A stretch of DNA of 55,331 bases. Source: Microvirga sp. Lineage in GTDB: Bacteria > Pseudomonadota > Alphaproteobacteria > Rhizobiales > Beijerinckiaceae. The notes below the pieces were generated by a model that saw nothing but the letters and a program-made list of their open reading frames with translations, was not told the origin of the DNA and did no database searches. Position numbers and translations under genes: made by a program. The stretch spans positions 1 through 55,331 of the forward strand of contig JAQSWQ010000013.1 in NCBI GenBank assembly GCA_029266525.1, in the 5' to 3' direction. Positions 20,398 to 30,615 of this stretch are shown here, in pieces. How positions within the stretch are numbered: position 1 is the stretch's first letter; every line of letters begins with the position of its first letter.

Positions 20398-21792
20398 TTA
20401 CAGTCCCTTTACCTCGATGCCGGGCAGCGCCTGAACGAGCTCACGGAAGCGGTTGCCGCGCTCCTCGAAATTCTTGAACTGGTCGTAAGAAGCGCAGGCC
20501 GGCGAGAGCAGCACGACCGGCTCGTCAGCGGTCGAGCGCGCCGCGTCCTCCGCGGCAGCGGTGACGGCCCTCTCCAGCGTGCCGCAATCGAGGTACGGAA
20601 CCTCGTCGCCCAGGGTGCCGGCGAACGTATTCGACGCCTCGCCGATCAGATAGGCGCGGTCGACTTTGGGGAAGTATGGCCGGAGCATCTCGATCCCGCC
20701 CTCCTTGGGCTTGCCGCCCAGGATCCACAGCACCCGCTCGAATGACGCGAGCGCCTTTTCCGTGGAATCGGCGTTCGTCGCCTTGGAGTCGTTCACGAAT
20801 ATCGCCGGCCCGCGCCGGCCAACCTCTTCCATCCGGTGCGGAAGGCCGGGGAAGGTGTAGAGCCCCGAACGGATCTTCTCCGGCGGCACGCCGAGCGCGT
20901 CCGCAACGGCGACCGCCGCGGCGGCATTCTGAGCGTTGTGCTCTCCGCGCAGCGAGCGGGTGCCGGAGAGATCCGCGAGGGAGCCGCTATTGCGTGCATC
21001 GACGCGCACGAGAGTCCCTCGATCAGCGAACACGCCTTCCGACCCGAGCGGCTCGGTCGAGATGCGCCGGAGGGGCTTGCCGCTGTCGGCGCGCCGCGTG
21101 GCGGCCGCCCGGCTCGGCTCGTCGTCAACTCCCACCACGGCGAGATCGGACCCTACGATGAGCCGCTCCTTGGTCGCGGCGTAGTTCTCCATCGTCCCGT
21201 GCCGATCGAGATGGTCCGGCGAGATATTGAGGAGGACGCCGATGGTCGGCTTTAGGCTCGGCGTGAGGTCGATCTGAAACGACGACATCTCGACGACATG
21301 GACGCGGTCGGTCGCGGGCGGCTCGAGCGACAGGATGGCGGTGCCGATGTTCCCGCCCATCTGCACGTCGCGGCCGGACTCGCGCAGGATATGGGCGATT
21401 AGCGCGGTGGTGGTCGATTTGCCGTTAGTCCCGGTGATCGCGACGAACGGTGCCTGCGGCGCAAGCTCCGCTCGCTCGCGGCAGAAGAGCTCGATATCCC
21501 CGACGATCTCGATGCCCACTGCCTTCGCCAGCTTCACGGACCAGTGCGGCTCGGGATGGGTCAGCGGCACGCCAGGCGACAGGATGAGCGCGGAAAAGCG
21601 CGACCAATCCGCCTGTCGCAGGTCGGAGGTCTCGATCCCCTGCCCTGCGGCTTGCTCCATCGCCGAGGCACTGTCGTCGCAGGCGATGACGCGCGCACCG
21701 CCCGCCCTGAGCGCCAGCGCCGTCACAAGCCCCGAGCCTCCGAGCCCGAACAGCGCGACCGTCTTGCCGGCGAAGGTGATGACGGGGGTCAT
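20398..21792 (-). CDS. murD: UDP-N-acetylmuramoyl-L-alanine-D-glutamate ligase MurD
   Basis: Adds D-glutamate to UDP-MurNAc-L-Ala; 464 residues. N-terminal uracil-binding Rossmann segment [19 protein letters not shown]-loop [17 protein letters not shown] (about 121-137), the [16 protein letters not shown] motif common to Mur ligases and the C-terminal domain with [19 protein letters not shown], diagnostic of MurD. The start [16 protein letters not shown] is chosen over upstream in-frame starts, which read into the palindromic repeat that separates murD from mraY. Confidence 0.97.
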   Translation of the reverse strand: MTPVITFAGKTVALFGLGGSGLVTALALRAGGARVIACDDSASAMEQAAGQGIETSDLRQADWSRFSALILSPGVPLTHPEPHWSVKLAKAVGIEIVGDIELFCRERAELAPQAPFVAITGTNGKSTTTALIAHILRESGRDVQMGGNIGTAILSLEPPATDRVHVVEMSSFQIDLTPSLKPTIGVLLNISPDHLDRHGTMENYAATKERLIVGSDLAVVGVDDEPSRAAATRRADSGKPLRRISTEPLGSEGVFADRGTLVRVDARNSGSLADLSGTRSLRGEHNAQNAAAAVAVADALGVPPEKIRSGLYTFPGLPHRMEEVGRRGPAIFVNDSKATNADSTEKALASFERVLWILGGKPKEGGIEMLRPYFPKVDRAYLIGEASNTFAGTLGDEVPYLDCGTLERAVTAAAEDAARSTADEPVVLLSPACASYDQFKNFEERGNRFRELVQALPGIEVKGL

Positions 21793-21820
21793 CCAGCAAC
21801 GGCTCGCGCTTTGCCGCTCT

Positions 21821-21940
21821 CCTCGTCCCGAGGTGCGAGCGTAGCGGGCCTCGAAGGACGTGCCCTGCCGGCACGGTGCCGAAACGCCGGTGCGTGCTTC
21901 GAGGCTATTCGCTGGCGCTCCTCGCACCTCAGCATGAGGG
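21821..21940. repeat. Imperfect palindromic repeat between mraY and murD
   Basis: The left arm reads CCTCGTCCCGAGGTGCGAGC then GGCCTCGAAGGACGTGCC; the right arm, as its complement, reads CCTCATGCTGAGGTGCGAGG then AGCCTCGAAGCACGCACC. The inner part holds GTGCCCTGCCGGCACGGTGCC. The CCTCAT-CTGAGGTGCGAGC...GCCTCGAAGCACGC pattern is a familiar dispersed repeat of this bacterial order. It occupies most of the 169 bases between mraY and murD inside the dcw block. Confidence 0.75.
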
Positions 21941-21961
21941 GAGTGGAGGGATCGATGAACA

Positions 21962-23047
21962 TCACCGCAGCTTGAGCGTCGCGAGCCCGACGAGCGCCAG
22001 CACCACCGAGATGATCCAGAAGCGAATCACGATCTGCGGCTCCTTCCAGCCCTTCTGCTCGAAATGATGATGGATCGGCGCCATCGCGAAGACGCGCTTG
22101 CCGGTGAGCTTGAAGGAGCCGACCTGGATGATCACGGACATGATCTCGAGCACGAAGAGCCCGCCGACAATGGCGAGCACGATTTCGTGCTTCGTCGCGA
22201 CCGCGACGGTGCCGAGGAGCCCGCCGAGCGCGAGCGAGCCTGTATCGCCCATGAAAATCTGCGCCGGCGGCGCGTTGAACCACAAGAAGCCGAGCCCCGC
22301 CCCAATCAGCGCGCCGCAGATCACGGCGAGCTCTCCCGCGCCGGGCACGAAGTGGATCTGCAGGTAGTTCGCGAAGATCGCATTGCCTGAGAGATAGGCG
22401 ATGAAGCCGAAGGTGCCGGAGGCGATCATGACCGGGACGATCGCGAGCCCATCGAGACCGTCGGTAATGTTCACGGCGTTGCCGGCGCCGACGATCACGA
22501 AACCGGCGAAGACGACGTAGAACCACCCGAGGTCGAACAAGACCTCCTTGGCGAAGGGTAGGGACAGCTTGTTCGAGAGGCCCGGCGTGGCGACGAGCGA
22601 GATCGCAACGCACGCCGTGCCGGCGATCAGCGCCTCCAGCGCCAGGCGCGAGCGGCCGGAGAAGCCCTTGTGCGACTGTTTCGTGACCTTGAGATAGTCG
22701 TCGTAGAAGCCGATCGCGCCGAAGCCGATGGTCACGAGCACCACCACCCAAACATAGAGGTTCCGCGGATTCGCCCACAGCAGGATCGCGACGAGCGTGC
22801 CCGCGAGGATCATCAGACCACCCATGGTCGGCGTGCCGCGCTTCGTGACGAGATGGGACTGCGGCCCGTCCTCGCGGATCGGCTGGCCCTTGCCCTGCTT
22901 CAGCCGCAGCGACGAGATCATCGCCGGTCCGAACCAGAACACGAACAGCAACGCAGTTGCGGTCGCGCCGCCGGTCCGGAAGGTGATGTAGCGGAAGACG
23001 TTGAGCGGGCTGAAGATCGGGCTGAAGTCGGCGAGGAAGGTGAGCAT
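21962..23047 (-). CDS. mraY: Phospho-N-acetylmuramoyl-pentapeptide transferase MraY
   Basis: Ten-helix inner-membrane enzyme that makes lipid I from UDP-MurNAc-pentapeptide and undecaprenyl phosphate; 361 residues, the standard length. Active-site aspartates are seen in [17 protein letters not shown] and [10 protein letters not shown]; the HHH motif appears as [13 protein letters not shown]. The start [20 protein letters not shown] is the usual N-terminus and lies seven bases after the murF stop. Confidence 0.97.
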   Translation of the reverse strand: MLTFLADFSPIFSPLNVFRYITFRTGGATATALLFVFWFGPAMISSLRLKQGKGQPIREDGPQSHLVTKRGTPTMGGLMILAGTLVAILLWANPRNLYVWVVVLVTIGFGAIGFYDDYLKVTKQSHKGFSGRSRLALEALIAGTACVAISLVATPGLSNKLSLPFAKEVLFDLGWFYVVFAGFVIVGAGNAVNITDGLDGLAIVPVMIASGTFGFIAYLSGNAIFANYLQIHFVPGAGELAVICGALIGAGLGFLWFNAPPAQIFMGDTGSLALGGLLGTVAVATKHEIVLAIVGGLFVLEIMSVIIQVGSFKLTGKRVFAMAPIHHHFEQKGWKEPQIVIRFWIISVVLALVGLATLKLR

Positions 23048-23054
23048 CGCGGCG

Positions 23055-24485
23055 TCAGCCCTTTGCCGCAGCGCGCCCGGCCGCCTCGCCATAATGTTCC
23101 TTCAGTGCCTTGACGATGCGCGACACGAGGATGCCCTTCGAGCCCTTGACCATGATGACGTCGCCGGCGCGGACGTTCGCGAGGACCACCGCCTCGATTT
23201 CCGCAGCCGAGGCGGCATAGCCGCCGCGCCGCTCGGAGGGAAGGGCACGGACGAGGTTGTCCATCAGCGGACCGGCCGCGAAGACGATGTCGCTCGTCGC
23301 CTCAACCGTCGCGGCGAGCTCGCGGTGGTGGGCCGGCCCTTCAGGTCCGAGCTCGAGCATATCGCCGAGCACCGCGACGCGGCGCCCGCCCAGGGCGGGT
23401 TCGGTCGCGCCGAGATTGGCAAGCGCCGCGCGCATCGATGCCGGATTGGCGTTGAAGGCCTCGTCGATGAGGAGGAACTCCCCGTCGCGCGCCCGCAGGA
23501 CCGTACGCTCGCCGCGGCCCTCGGGGGGCCGGAGTTCCGCAAGCGCCTGCGCCGCGAGCGCAAAGTCGCCGCCGAGCGCCTTCACCGCCGCTAGCACGGC
23601 GAGCGAGTTCATGGCGACGTGCTTGCCCGGCGCGCCGACGCGATAGACGAGCGGCGTGCCGAGGATGCGCGTCTCGACGATCGACTGGTCGGGCTTGAGG
23701 ATGATGCGCTCGGCCCGCACGTCGGCGCTCTCGTGCTCGCCAAAGCTCAGGATGCGCCCCGCCGCGGAAGCGAGCGCGTGAGCCTTTACCCGCTCGAACT
23801 GCACATTGTCGCGGTTGAGCACCGCGATGCCGCCCGGCTCCAGCCCCAAGAAGATCTCGCCCTTCGCGTCGGCGATTGCCGAGATCGAGCGGAAGAACTC
23901 GATGTGCACGGGCTCGACCGTGGTGATCACCGCCACGTGCGGGCGCACCATCCGGGTTAAGGGTTCGATCTCGCCGGCGTGGTTCATGCCGATCTCGAAC
24001 ACGCCGTAGGCAGCGTCGCGCGGCATCCGCGCAAGGGTCAGCGGCACGCCCCAATGGTTGTTGTACGAAGCGACAGCAGCATGCGTCCTGCCGAGGCGCT
24101 CGAAGGCGAGCCGCATCGCCTCCTTCGTCCCGGTCTTGCCGACCGAGCCGGTGACCGCGACGATCTTCGCGGCGGAGCGCCGGCGGGCCGCGGCGCCGAG
24201 GCGGCGCATGGCATCGAGCACGTCCGGCACGACGAGGAGCGGGCCGGCCCCGCCGAACTCGGCGGCGCGCTCTTCCGAGATCACCGCCGCCGCCGCGCCC
24301 TTGGCCAACGCGCCGCGCACGAAGCCGTGGCCGTCATGAACGTCGCCCTTGATGGCGAAGAAGAGCTCGCCAGGCTCAAGCGTGCGCGTATCGATCGAGA
24401 CGCCGGTGACGGCCGGCATTGTGCCGAGGGGGCGGGCTTCGGTCGCCGTCAACAGTTCGTCCGGCGTCCATAAAGGGGCGCTCAT
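23055..24485 (-). CDS. murF: UDP-N-acetylmuramoyl-tripeptide-D-alanyl-D-alanine ligase MurF
   Basis: Joins D-Ala-D-Ala (made by Ddl) to the tripeptide precursor; 476 residues. N-terminal domain with [20 protein letters not shown] (tripeptide binding), P-loop [15 protein letters not shown] (about 128-142), then [14 protein letters not shown] and [11 protein letters not shown], which distinguish MurF from MurE. C-terminal segment [15 protein letters not shown] carries the DxFNANPxSM signature. The ATG overlaps murE by four bases. Confidence 0.97.
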   Translation of the reverse strand: MSAPLWTPDELLTATEARPLGTMPAVTGVSIDTRTLEPGELFFAIKGDVHDGHGFVRGALAKGAAAAVISEERAAEFGGAGPLLVVPDVLDAMRRLGAAARRRSAAKIVAVTGSVGKTGTKEAMRLAFERLGRTHAAVASYNNHWGVPLTLARMPRDAAYGVFEIGMNHAGEIEPLTRMVRPHVAVITTVEPVHIEFFRSISAIADAKGEIFLGLEPGGIAVLNRDNVQFERVKAHALASAAGRILSFGEHESADVRAERIILKPDQSIVETRILGTPLVYRVGAPGKHVAMNSLAVLAAVKALGGDFALAAQALAELRPPEGRGERTVLRARDGEFLLIDEAFNANPASMRAALANLGATEPALGGRRVAVLGDMLELGPEGPAHHRELAATVEATSDIVFAAGPLMDNLVRALPSERRGGYAASAAEIEAVVLANVRAGDVIMVKGSKGILVSRIVKALKEHYGEAAGRAAAKG

Positions 24486-25969
24486 CCCTTCACCTCCGCG
24501 ATGGCCGCCCGCAATACGTCATGGTCGGAAAACGGCAAGGTGCGGTCGCCGACGATCTGGCCGGTTTCATGGCCTTTGCCGGCAACCACGAGTACGTCGC
24601 CGGGACGAAGCTCCCGGACTGCGGTGTGGATCGCCTCGCTGCGATCCCCGATCTCGCGCGCCCCTTTCGCGCCGGCGAGGATTTCCGCTCGGATTGAAGC
24701 GGGGACTTCGGTGCGGGGATTGTCGTCGGTGACGATCGCGACGTCGGCCTTCTCGACCGCGATGCGGCCCATGATCGGCCGCTTGCCTCTGTCGCGGTCG
24801 CCGCCGCAGCCAAAGACGCAAACGAGCCTGCCCTTCGCGAAGGGCCGCAAGGTGTCGAGCACATGCTCGAGCGCATCAGGTTTGTGGGCGTAGTCGACGA
24901 GCGCGACGGCGCCGTTCACCTCGCCGACCTTCTCGAGGCGCCCCGGCGCGCCCCTGAGCTTACCGAGCGCGGCCATGACGGCCGGCGGATCTCCGCCCGC
25001 CGAGACCGCAAGACCCGCCGCAACGAGCGCGTTCTCGGCCTGAAAGGCTCCGATCAGCGGCAGACGGACGCTGTAGGCCTGCTCGAGCTGGCGATGGACA
25101 CCGCTCGGAGCGCGTAGCTCGAGGTCCTGGCCGAAATCCCCGCTGCGGCTGTTGACGAGCTTGATCGTCTCCCCCGCGCGTCCCGTCGTCTGCACGTTCA
25201 GCCTTTGCCGACGCGCCACGTCGATCACCGATTCGGCGTAGGCGCCATCGGCGTTGACCACGGCCGACTGCCCCGGCGCGAGCAGCGCCTCGAAGAGCCG
25301 CAGTTTTGCGGCCAGGTAGTCCTCGAACGTCGGGTGGTAGTCGAGATGGTCGCGTCCGAGATTGGTGAAAGCCCCGGCGGTCAGCCGCACGCCGTCGAGC
25401 CGGCGTTGGTCGAGGCCGTGGGACGACGCCTCCATGGCGAGATGCGTGACGCCCTCGCCGACGAGCCTGTCCAGCGTCTCATGGAGCGTGACTGGATCGG
25501 GCGTGGTGAGAGAGCCGTAGCTCGGGCCTTCCGACGTGACCACGCCGAGCGTTCCGAGGCTCGCCGACCTGTGACCGAGCGCTGCGAAGATCTGGCGGAC
25601 GAAATCCGCGACCGAGCTTTTCCCACTTGTCCCCGTTACCGCAACGATCGTGCCGGGCTGGCGCGGGTGAAAGCGCGCGGCGGCGCGTGCGAGCGCGCGG
25701 CGGACTTCGTTCACACGCACATAGGCGACCGCTGCATTGAGCGTCGGCGGCCGCTCCGCCTCGCCGACCAGCGCCATCGCGCCCGCGGCGAGGGCCTGCG
25801 GCATGAAGGCCATTCCGTCGAGCTTCGTGCCCGGCACCGCGACGAAGACATAGCCCGGCTTGACCTTGCGGCTGTCGGCGGTCAGGCCTGCGACACTGCG
25901 CTGGGCATGCCCGGTGCCCTGCGCCTCCGGGAAGAGGTCGCCGAGAGTCGCCGGCCGGGGCACGCTCAT
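24482..25969 (-). CDS. murE: UDP-MurNAc-L-Ala-D-Glu:meso-diaminopimelate ligase MurE
   Basis: Adds the third residue of the stem peptide; 495 residues. P-loop TGTSGKSS at 112-119, carbamylated-lysine region, and the DNPR motif at 416-419 (TDDNPRTE), which in characterised enzymes selects meso-diaminopimelate over lysine, as expected for a Gram-negative. C-terminal domain VFGCGGDRDRGKRP is canonical. Both ends overlap neighbours by 4 bases (ftsI upstream, murF downstream), indicating a tightly coupled ftsL-ftsI-murE-murF run. Confidence 0.97.
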   Translation of the reverse strand: MSVPRPATLGDLFPEAQGTGHAQRSVAGLTADSRKVKPGYVFVAVPGTKLDGMAFMPQALAAGAMALVGEAERPPTLNAAVAYVRVNEVRRALARAAARFHPRQPGTIVAVTGTSGKSSVADFVRQIFAALGHRSASLGTLGVVTSEGPSYGSLTTPDPVTLHETLDRLVGEGVTHLAMEASSHGLDQRRLDGVRLTAGAFTNLGRDHLDYHPTFEDYLAAKLRLFEALLAPGQSAVVNADGAYAESVIDVARRQRLNVQTTGRAGETIKLVNSRSGDFGQDLELRAPSGVHRQLEQAYSVRLPLIGAFQAENALVAAGLAVSAGGDPPAVMAALGKLRGAPGRLEKVGEVNGAVALVDYAHKPDALEHVLDTLRPFAKGRLVCVFGCGGDRDRGKRPIMGRIAVEKADVAIVTDDNPRTEVPASIRAEILAGAKGAREIGDRSEAIHTAVRELRPGDVLVVAGKGHETGQIVGDRTLPFSDHDVLRAAIAEVKG

Positions 25970-27732
25970 CGCGTGCCCCAGGCGCCGAGCTTGACCATGA
26001 GGGGGAAGGCGTGAGCCGGCGGCTCGAAGCGCGGCGGCACGCTCAAGAGCGGCGCCACGCGCTCGATGATGTTGCCGGTGGTCGGGGCCGCATTCCAGCC
26101 AGAGGTCGAGAAGCCGTGCGTTTCGGGCAGGCCGGCCGGCTCGTCGAGGATGGTCAGGAACACGTATTTCGGCGTGTCCATCGGATAGACGGCGGTGAAG
26201 GTCGTGAGATTCTTGGTCTTCGAGTAGCGGCCGTTGATGACCTTCTCGGCGGTGCCGGTCTTACCGCCGACGAAGAAGCCTGCAATGGCCGCCGAGGATG
26301 CGGAGCCCTTCGTCGCATTGAGGCGCATGACGTAGCGCATCGCCTCGCTTGTCTCAGGCTTGATGATGCGCACGGCCCCGGCCTTCGCCTCCTCCTCCGT
26401 ACGTTTGAGGAAGGTCGGCTTGATCATCATGCCGCCATTGACGAGCGCGCCGACCGCCATCAGGGCCTGCAGCGGCGCGACCGCGACGCCGTGGCCGAAC
26501 GCGATCGTGATGGTGTTGAGCTCGCCCCAGCGCGCCGGCACGATCGGCAGCGCGTTCTCGGGCAGCTCGGTAACGAGCCGCTCGAGCTGGCCGGCCTTGC
26601 GCAGGAAGGCTTTATGTCCCTCGACGCCGACGCCCAGCGCCATCTTCGCCGTGCCGATGTTCGAAGAGTAGATGAACACCTCCGGCACTGTCATGACGCG
26701 GTTCTTGGCGTGATAGTCGCCGATCTTGAACCTGCCGTAATGGAGGGCGCCGCGCGCATCGAGGTTAGAATGGATGTTGAACTTTCCCGAATCGAGCGCC
26801 ATCGCCGTCGTCAGCGCCTTGAAGGTCGAGCCCATCTCGAACACGCCGACATTGATGCGGTTGATCCGATCCTTCTCGAGCGCATCGACCGGGTTGTTCG
26901 GATCGAAGTCGGGCAGCGAGACCAGGCCCACGACCTCGCCGGTGGTGACGTCCATGATCGCGCCGGCCGCGGCCTTGGCGCGGAACTTCGCCATCGCCTT
27001 GACGAGCTCGTCGCGAAGCGCGTGCTGGACGCGCAGGTCGAGCGAGAGGTGGACCGGCTTGAGGTCCTCGGCGCTCACCGCAAAGCCGGCGCCGTTGAGA
27101 TCCTTCAGCCCCTGGCCGTCAATGTATTTCTCGATCCCGGCGATGCCGGCGTTGTCGATATTGGCGAAGCCGAGCACATGCGCCCCGGCGACGCCGTTCG
27201 GATAGACGCGCTTGTTCTCGGGCAGGAAGCCCACGCCCGGGATGCCGAGGCGGTGCACCTCGGCCTGCTGCTTCGGCGTGATCTCGCGTTTGATCCACAC
27301 GAAGCCGCGACGCTGACCCAGCTTCTGGCGCAACTCGCGCGCGCCGAGGTCGGGCAGCACGGCGGTCAGGAGCTCGACCGCCTCGTCCTTGTCGACGACC
27401 TTGCGCGGGTCGGCGAAGACCGAGACGACCTTCACGTCCGAGGCCATCACCTCGCCGTTGCGATCGAGGATGTCGGGCCGGGCGGCAGCGATCTCCTGGC
27501 CGGCCGACCGTCCAACTCCTGCCGCGCTGTCGGGAACGAGCGCGATCATCGCGAGCCGCCCGGCGATCGTTGCGAACACGAGCGCGAACACGGCGCCCGC
27601 GAGCCCGAGCCGGCCCGTGCTCTTGTCGACGCGCAGCCGTAAGAGATCGGTCGCGATCCGCCAGAGGCGCGGGAATAGCCCCGACGCGGCGGCTGGTTCG
27701 GGCGCTGCCGTGGGGGTTGGGACCGCCGTCAT
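25966..27732 (-). CDS. ftsI: Septal peptidoglycan transpeptidase FtsI (PBP3)
   Basis: Class B penicillin-binding protein crosslinking septal peptidoglycan with FtsW; 588 residues. Short cytoplasmic N-terminus, one membrane helix (about 42-66), dimerisation/pedestal domain with RPDILDRNGEVMASDV, and the transpeptidase domain whose three motifs are intact: STFK at 302-305, SSN at 356-358 and KTG at 491-493. The chosen ATG overlaps the ftsL stop by four bases; a longer open frame upstream overlaps ftsL and rsmH and is not coding. Confidence 0.97.
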   Translation of the reverse strand: MTAVPTPTAAPEPAAASGLFPRLWRIATDLLRLRVDKSTGRLGLAGAVFALVFATIAGRLAMIALVPDSAAGVGRSAGQEIAAARPDILDRNGEVMASDVKVVSVFADPRKVVDKDEAVELLTAVLPDLGARELRQKLGQRRGFVWIKREITPKQQAEVHRLGIPGVGFLPENKRVYPNGVAGAHVLGFANIDNAGIAGIEKYIDGQGLKDLNGAGFAVSAEDLKPVHLSLDLRVQHALRDELVKAMAKFRAKAAAGAIMDVTTGEVVGLVSLPDFDPNNPVDALEKDRINRINVGVFEMGSTFKALTTAMALDSGKFNIHSNLDARGALHYGRFKIGDYHAKNRVMTVPEVFIYSSNIGTAKMALGVGVEGHKAFLRKAGQLERLVTELPENALPIVPARWGELNTITIAFGHGVAVAPLQALMAVGALVNGGMMIKPTFLKRTEEEAKAGAVRIIKPETSEAMRYVMRLNATKGSASSAAIAGFFVGGKTGTAEKVINGRYSKTKNLTTFTAVYPMDTPKYVFLTILDEPAGLPETHGFSTSGWNAAPTTGNIIERVAPLLSVPPRFEPPAHAFPLMVKLGAWGTR

Positions 27733-28130
27733 GGTCTCATTCTCGCCGGGGTGGTCGAGCCGGTGGTGCGCGGATCGCCCCCGCGCTTCTCCTTCTGCGT
27801 CGCGCCTTGCGGCGTCGTGCCCTGGAGCAGCCGCGCGATCTCGTCGATCTTGGGCGCCTTGTTCGGCAAGTCCGCGAGACGCGCGAGCTGGTGGATGGTC
27901 ATCGGCTGCAGGTCCAGATGACGGGCGACGGCCTCCTGGAGGCGGTCGGGTCGGTTGAGATGCTGCCATTCGGCCTTCAGCACCGCGATCGAGTCGCGCT
28001 CCTTTTGGATGCGCGTCTTGAGCTTCGCGACGTGCTCGGCATGGAAGAGCGTCTCGTATTTGATCGAATAGGCGTAGCCGGCCGAGCCGATGAGGCACGC
28101 GACGGCGACGAGGTTGAGGAAGCGGATCAT
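27729..28130 (-). CDS. ftsL: Cell division protein FtsL
   Basis: A 133-residue bitopic membrane protein: helix at about 5-22 ([18 protein letters not shown]), then a coiled-coil (about 35-75, [19 protein letters not shown]) and a [17 protein letters not shown] segment typical of alphaproteobacterial FtsL. It should act with FtsB and FtsQ to activate FtsWI. FtsL is poorly conserved in sequence, so the call rests on architecture plus its place between rsmH and ftsI; both junctions are 4-base overlaps. The C-terminal 30 residues are unstructured and basic. Confidence 0.9.
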   Translation of the reverse strand: MIRFLNLVAVACLIGSAGYAYSIKYETLFHAEHVAKLKTRIQKERDSIAVLKAEWQHLNRPDRLQEAVARHLDLQPMTIHQLARLADLPNKAPKIDEIARLLQGTTPQGATQKEKRGGDPRTTGSTTPARMRP

Positions 28131-29122
28131 CGCCCGCGGGCCTTCGAATGGGCAGGAAGGGAGGCGAGCGTCTCGAGTGCGGCGAGCGGCGCCTGCGCCG
28201 GAGCGCCGGTGCGCTCGGCCGCGCGCAGCTTCGCCGAGCGGGCGCGAGGGTTCCGAGCGCATTCGTCGTCGGACGGACCGACCGGCCCGTTGGTCACCGC
28301 AACGAAGCTCGGGCGCACGTCCTGCCTCGGCGGCAGGTGGCGCGAAGCGGTCGCCGCGCGGCCGGTTCGCACTGCGAAGAACTGCTTCACGATGCGATCC
28401 TCCAGCGAGTGGAAGGTCACGACGGCGAGCCGGCCGCCCGGCTTCAGCACGCGCTCGGCGCCGTGAAGCGCGCGCACGAGTTCGCCGAGCTCATCGTTGA
28501 CCGCGATACGCAGCGCTTGGAACACCCGGGTCGCCGGATGGATGCCGGCGGGCTCGGCGCGGATCAGGCCCGCGACGAGCTCGGCAAACTCGCCCGTGGT
28601 CCCGATGGGCGCTTTCCGCCGCCGCTCGACGACGGCCCGCGCGACCGCCCTTGCCCGTCGTTCCTCGCCGTAATGGAAGAAGATGTCGGCAAGCTCGGCT
28701 TCCGAGGCGGTGTTGACGATGTCGGCCGCGCTGTCGCCTTCACGCTCCATGCGCATGTCGAGCGGGCCGTTTTGGCGGAAGGAGAAGCCGCGCGAAGGCT
28801 CGTCGAGCTGCATGGAGGAGACACCGATGTCGAGGACGATCCCGTCGGGTCCCTCGGGTTCGTGCTTCGCGACGATCGCCTCGACGTCGCCGAAGCGGCC
28901 GGGCGCCAGCGCGAGCCGGCCTGTCGTCTTCTCGGCCAGCGCCGCGCCCCCGGCAATGGCGTCCGGGTCGCGGTCGATCGCGATGACGCGGTTCTTGCGG
29001 TTCGCCGCAAGGATGCCTCGCGTGTAGCCACCGGCGCCGAAGGTGCCGTCGACGAAGACGCCGCCGCGCTCGGCGCCGAGCGCCTCCAAGACCTCCTTCA
29101 GGAGGACTGGGACGTGGCGCAT
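28127..29122 (-). CDS. rsmH: 16S rRNA m4C1402 methyltransferase RsmH (MraW)
   Basis: SAM-dependent methyltransferase, 331 residues, modifying C1402 of 16S rRNA. N-terminal [18 protein letters not shown]-binding [31 protein letters not shown] motif and C-terminal [16 protein letters not shown] are all diagnostic. The start overlaps the mraZ stop by a single base (TGATG). It overlaps ftsL at the 3' end by four bases. Extended in-frame starts upstream lie within mraZ and are rejected. Confidence 0.97.
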   Translation of the reverse strand: MRHVPVLLKEVLEALGAERGGVFVDGTFGAGGYTRGILAANRKNRVIAIDRDPDAIAGGAALAEKTTGRLALAPGRFGDVEAIVAKHEPEGPDGIVLDIGVSSMQLDEPSRGFSFRQNGPLDMRMEREGDSAADIVNTASEAELADIFFHYGEERRARAVARAVVERRRKAPIGTTGEFAELVAGLIRAEPAGIHPATRVFQALRIAVNDELGELVRALHGAERVLKPGGRLAVVTFHSLEDRIVKQFFAVRTGRAATASRHLPPRQDVRPSFVAVTNGPVGPSDDECARNPRARSAKLRAAERTGAPAQAPLAALETLASLPAHSKARGR

Positions 29123-29592
29123 CACGAGCCCGCCGCTCCCGCCAAAGGCTTCGAGCCGAACGCCTTTTTCAGGTTCCGCACCTTGGCCCGAGCCTCCGCG
29201 AGATGCTCCCGGAAACGCGCAGGCTCCCAGATCTGGAACTTGTGCCCGAGCCCCACGAAAGCCACCGAATCCGTAATGCCGGCATGGTCCTTGACGGTCT
29301 CGGTCAGGACCACCCTCCCCTCGGAGTCGAGCTTCAGGATCTCGCTGGTGCCGAAAAGCGCCGTCGAGAGCCGGTCGCGCTCCTCGGAATAGGGCGCAAG
29401 CGTCTGCAGGAACTGGTCGATTTCGTTGAGGAGCAGGTTGCCGCCGGCGTCCAATGCCGGCGCATCGAGCGCGAGGTGGAGATAGAGGCCGTCGAAGCCG
29501 TCCTTCGCGAGAACCATTCGGAACGCCGCCGGGATCGAGACGCGTCCTTTGGCGTCCAGGCGATTGATGTAGTTGGACAGGAAGCGGTTCAT
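29122..29592 (-). CDS. mraZ: Transcriptional regulator MraZ
   Basis: First gene of the dcw cluster; 156 residues with two AbrB-like SpoVT domains: [20 protein letters not shown] near the N-terminus and a second copy with [13 protein letters not shown]. MraZ proteins form ring oligomers that bind arrays of TGGG-type repeats spaced by one helical turn upstream of their own gene and repress it (established in Escherichia coli and mollicutes). Such an array is present at 29738-29771, about 150 bases upstream of this start. Confidence 0.95.
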   Translation of the reverse strand: MNRFLSNYINRLDAKGRVSIPAAFRMVLAKDGFDGLYLHLALDAPALDAGGNLLLNEIDQFLQTLAPYSEERDRLSTALFGTSEILKLDSEGRVVLTETVKDHAGITDSVAFVGLGHKFQIWEPARFREHLAEARAKVRNLKKAFGSKPLAGAAGS

Positions 29593-29737
29593 GGCCCGCG
29601 ATCAGCCCGCCTCCGTGGTCGCCGCGACCGGCGTTGCCCGCCCGTTCCGCGCCGATTATAGGCCGTTCACAGGCATGTTGCGGCACGCCCCGGCGAGGCG
29701 CGCAGCGACCGGCCAGCCGCGGTGGACGGAAGGCGGA

Positions 29738-29771
29738 CGGGAAAGCTTGGGATAACATGGGCAAGCTTGGG
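29738..29771. promoter_or_regulatory. Candidate MraZ box array (four GGG repeats, 10-bp period)
   Basis: On the plus strand the repeats are CGGG (29738-29741), TGGG (29748-29751), TGGG (29758-29761) and TGGG (29768-29771), each separated by six bases, an exact 10-base period. Two of the units are also preceded by the same AAGCT. The spacing of one helical turn is what is known for MraZ operators (TGGGN repeats with five-base spacers). On the mraZ coding strand the array reads as CCCA/CCCG and overlaps the predicted promoter, which would suit autorepression. Confidence 0.7.
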
Positions 29772-29777
29772 CGTCAA
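29749..29777 (-). promoter_or_regulatory. Predicted sigma-70-type promoter of mraZ/dcw cluster
   Basis: On the minus strand TTGACG (complement of 29772-29777) is followed after 17 bases by TATCCC (complement of 29749-29754). The -35 is strong, the -10 is poor. Transcription would start near 29742, leaving a leader of about 150 bases before mraZ. The rest of 29593-29906 shows no gene; the plus-strand half must hold the hupE promoter, which was not resolved. Confidence 0.45.
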
Positions 29778-29906
29778 CAAATTGGCAAGGCTTCTTCGGT
29801 CCTCGGCGAGACCTGAAGCGCCCCTTCGGATAAGACGGCCTTAGGGTTAAGGAACGGTCAAAAGCACGCTCCCCGACCGTCAGCTTTCGCCACAACGAGC
29901 AGCCCG

Positions 29907-30521
29907 ATGCCTGCACCGACCGCACTCGCCGCCGTCCTCGTCTTCGCCTCGACCGTCGGCGCCCTCGCCCATCATCCCATGGGCGGGGCGACTCCGCAGA
30001 CGCTCTGGCACGGCTTCCTATCTGGCCTCGGCCATCCGGTGATCGGCCTCGACCACCTCGCCTTCGTGATCGCGATGGGCCTGATCGCAGCGCCCCTACG
30101 CCGCGGGGCAGTGATGCCGGTCGCCTTCCTCGTCGCCGGGGCAGCGGGAGCGGGCTTGCACCTCGAACGCATCGGCCTGCCCTTCGCGGAAGCGGCGATC
30201 GCGCTCTCGGTCATGGCAATCGGCGCGCTGATCGTCTCGCAGCGCCCGCTCCCGACGGCGGCGCTCGCCGGGCTCTTTGCGCTTGCCGGCCTCTTCCACG
30301 GCCATGCGCTCGCCGAGAGCATCGTCGGCGCCGAGCCGGCGCCGCTCGCCGCCTATCTGGCTGGCCTCGCCACCGTGCAATCCATGATCGCGCTCGCCGC
30401 GATGCACGTCGCCCGGCGGCTCGCGACCGAGCGCCCGGCGTTTGCGCGCGCTGCCGTCGCGATCGCCGGCGGGGCCGTCGCCGCGACCGGCTTCGCCTTC
30501 CTCCTTCCAACGCTCGGATAG
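29907..30521 (+). CDS. HupE/UreJ family membrane protein
   Basis: A 204-residue membrane protein with an N-terminal signal-like segment (1-21) followed by HHPMGG, then GHPVIGLDHLAFVIAMGL, the family's histidine/aspartate-containing signature, and AGLFHGHALAES. About six to seven hydrophobic segments. HupE and UreJ proteins are thought to import nickel or, in some alphaproteobacteria, cobalt; metal preference cannot be read from this sequence. No hydrogenase, urease or cobalamin gene lies within the window, and no cobalamin riboswitch was recognised in the leader. Divergent from mraZ. Confidence 0.85.
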   Translation: MPAPTALAAVLVFASTVGALAHHPMGGATPQTLWHGFLSGLGHPVIGLDHLAFVIAMGLIAAPLRRGAVMPVAFLVAGAAGAGLHLERIGLPFAEAAIALSVMAIGALIVSQRPLPTAALAGLFALAGLFHGHALAESIVGAEPAPLAAYLAGLATVQSMIALAAMHVARRLATERPAFARAAVAIAGGAVAATGFAFLLPTLG

Positions 30522-30615
30522 CTCGGCTCCGACCCGGCCAAGCTCCCCCACTTGCGCCGCAAATCGCGCCGACAAGCGCGGCTCGCCCGCAATGCCGGGC
30601 CGAGGGAGAATCACC

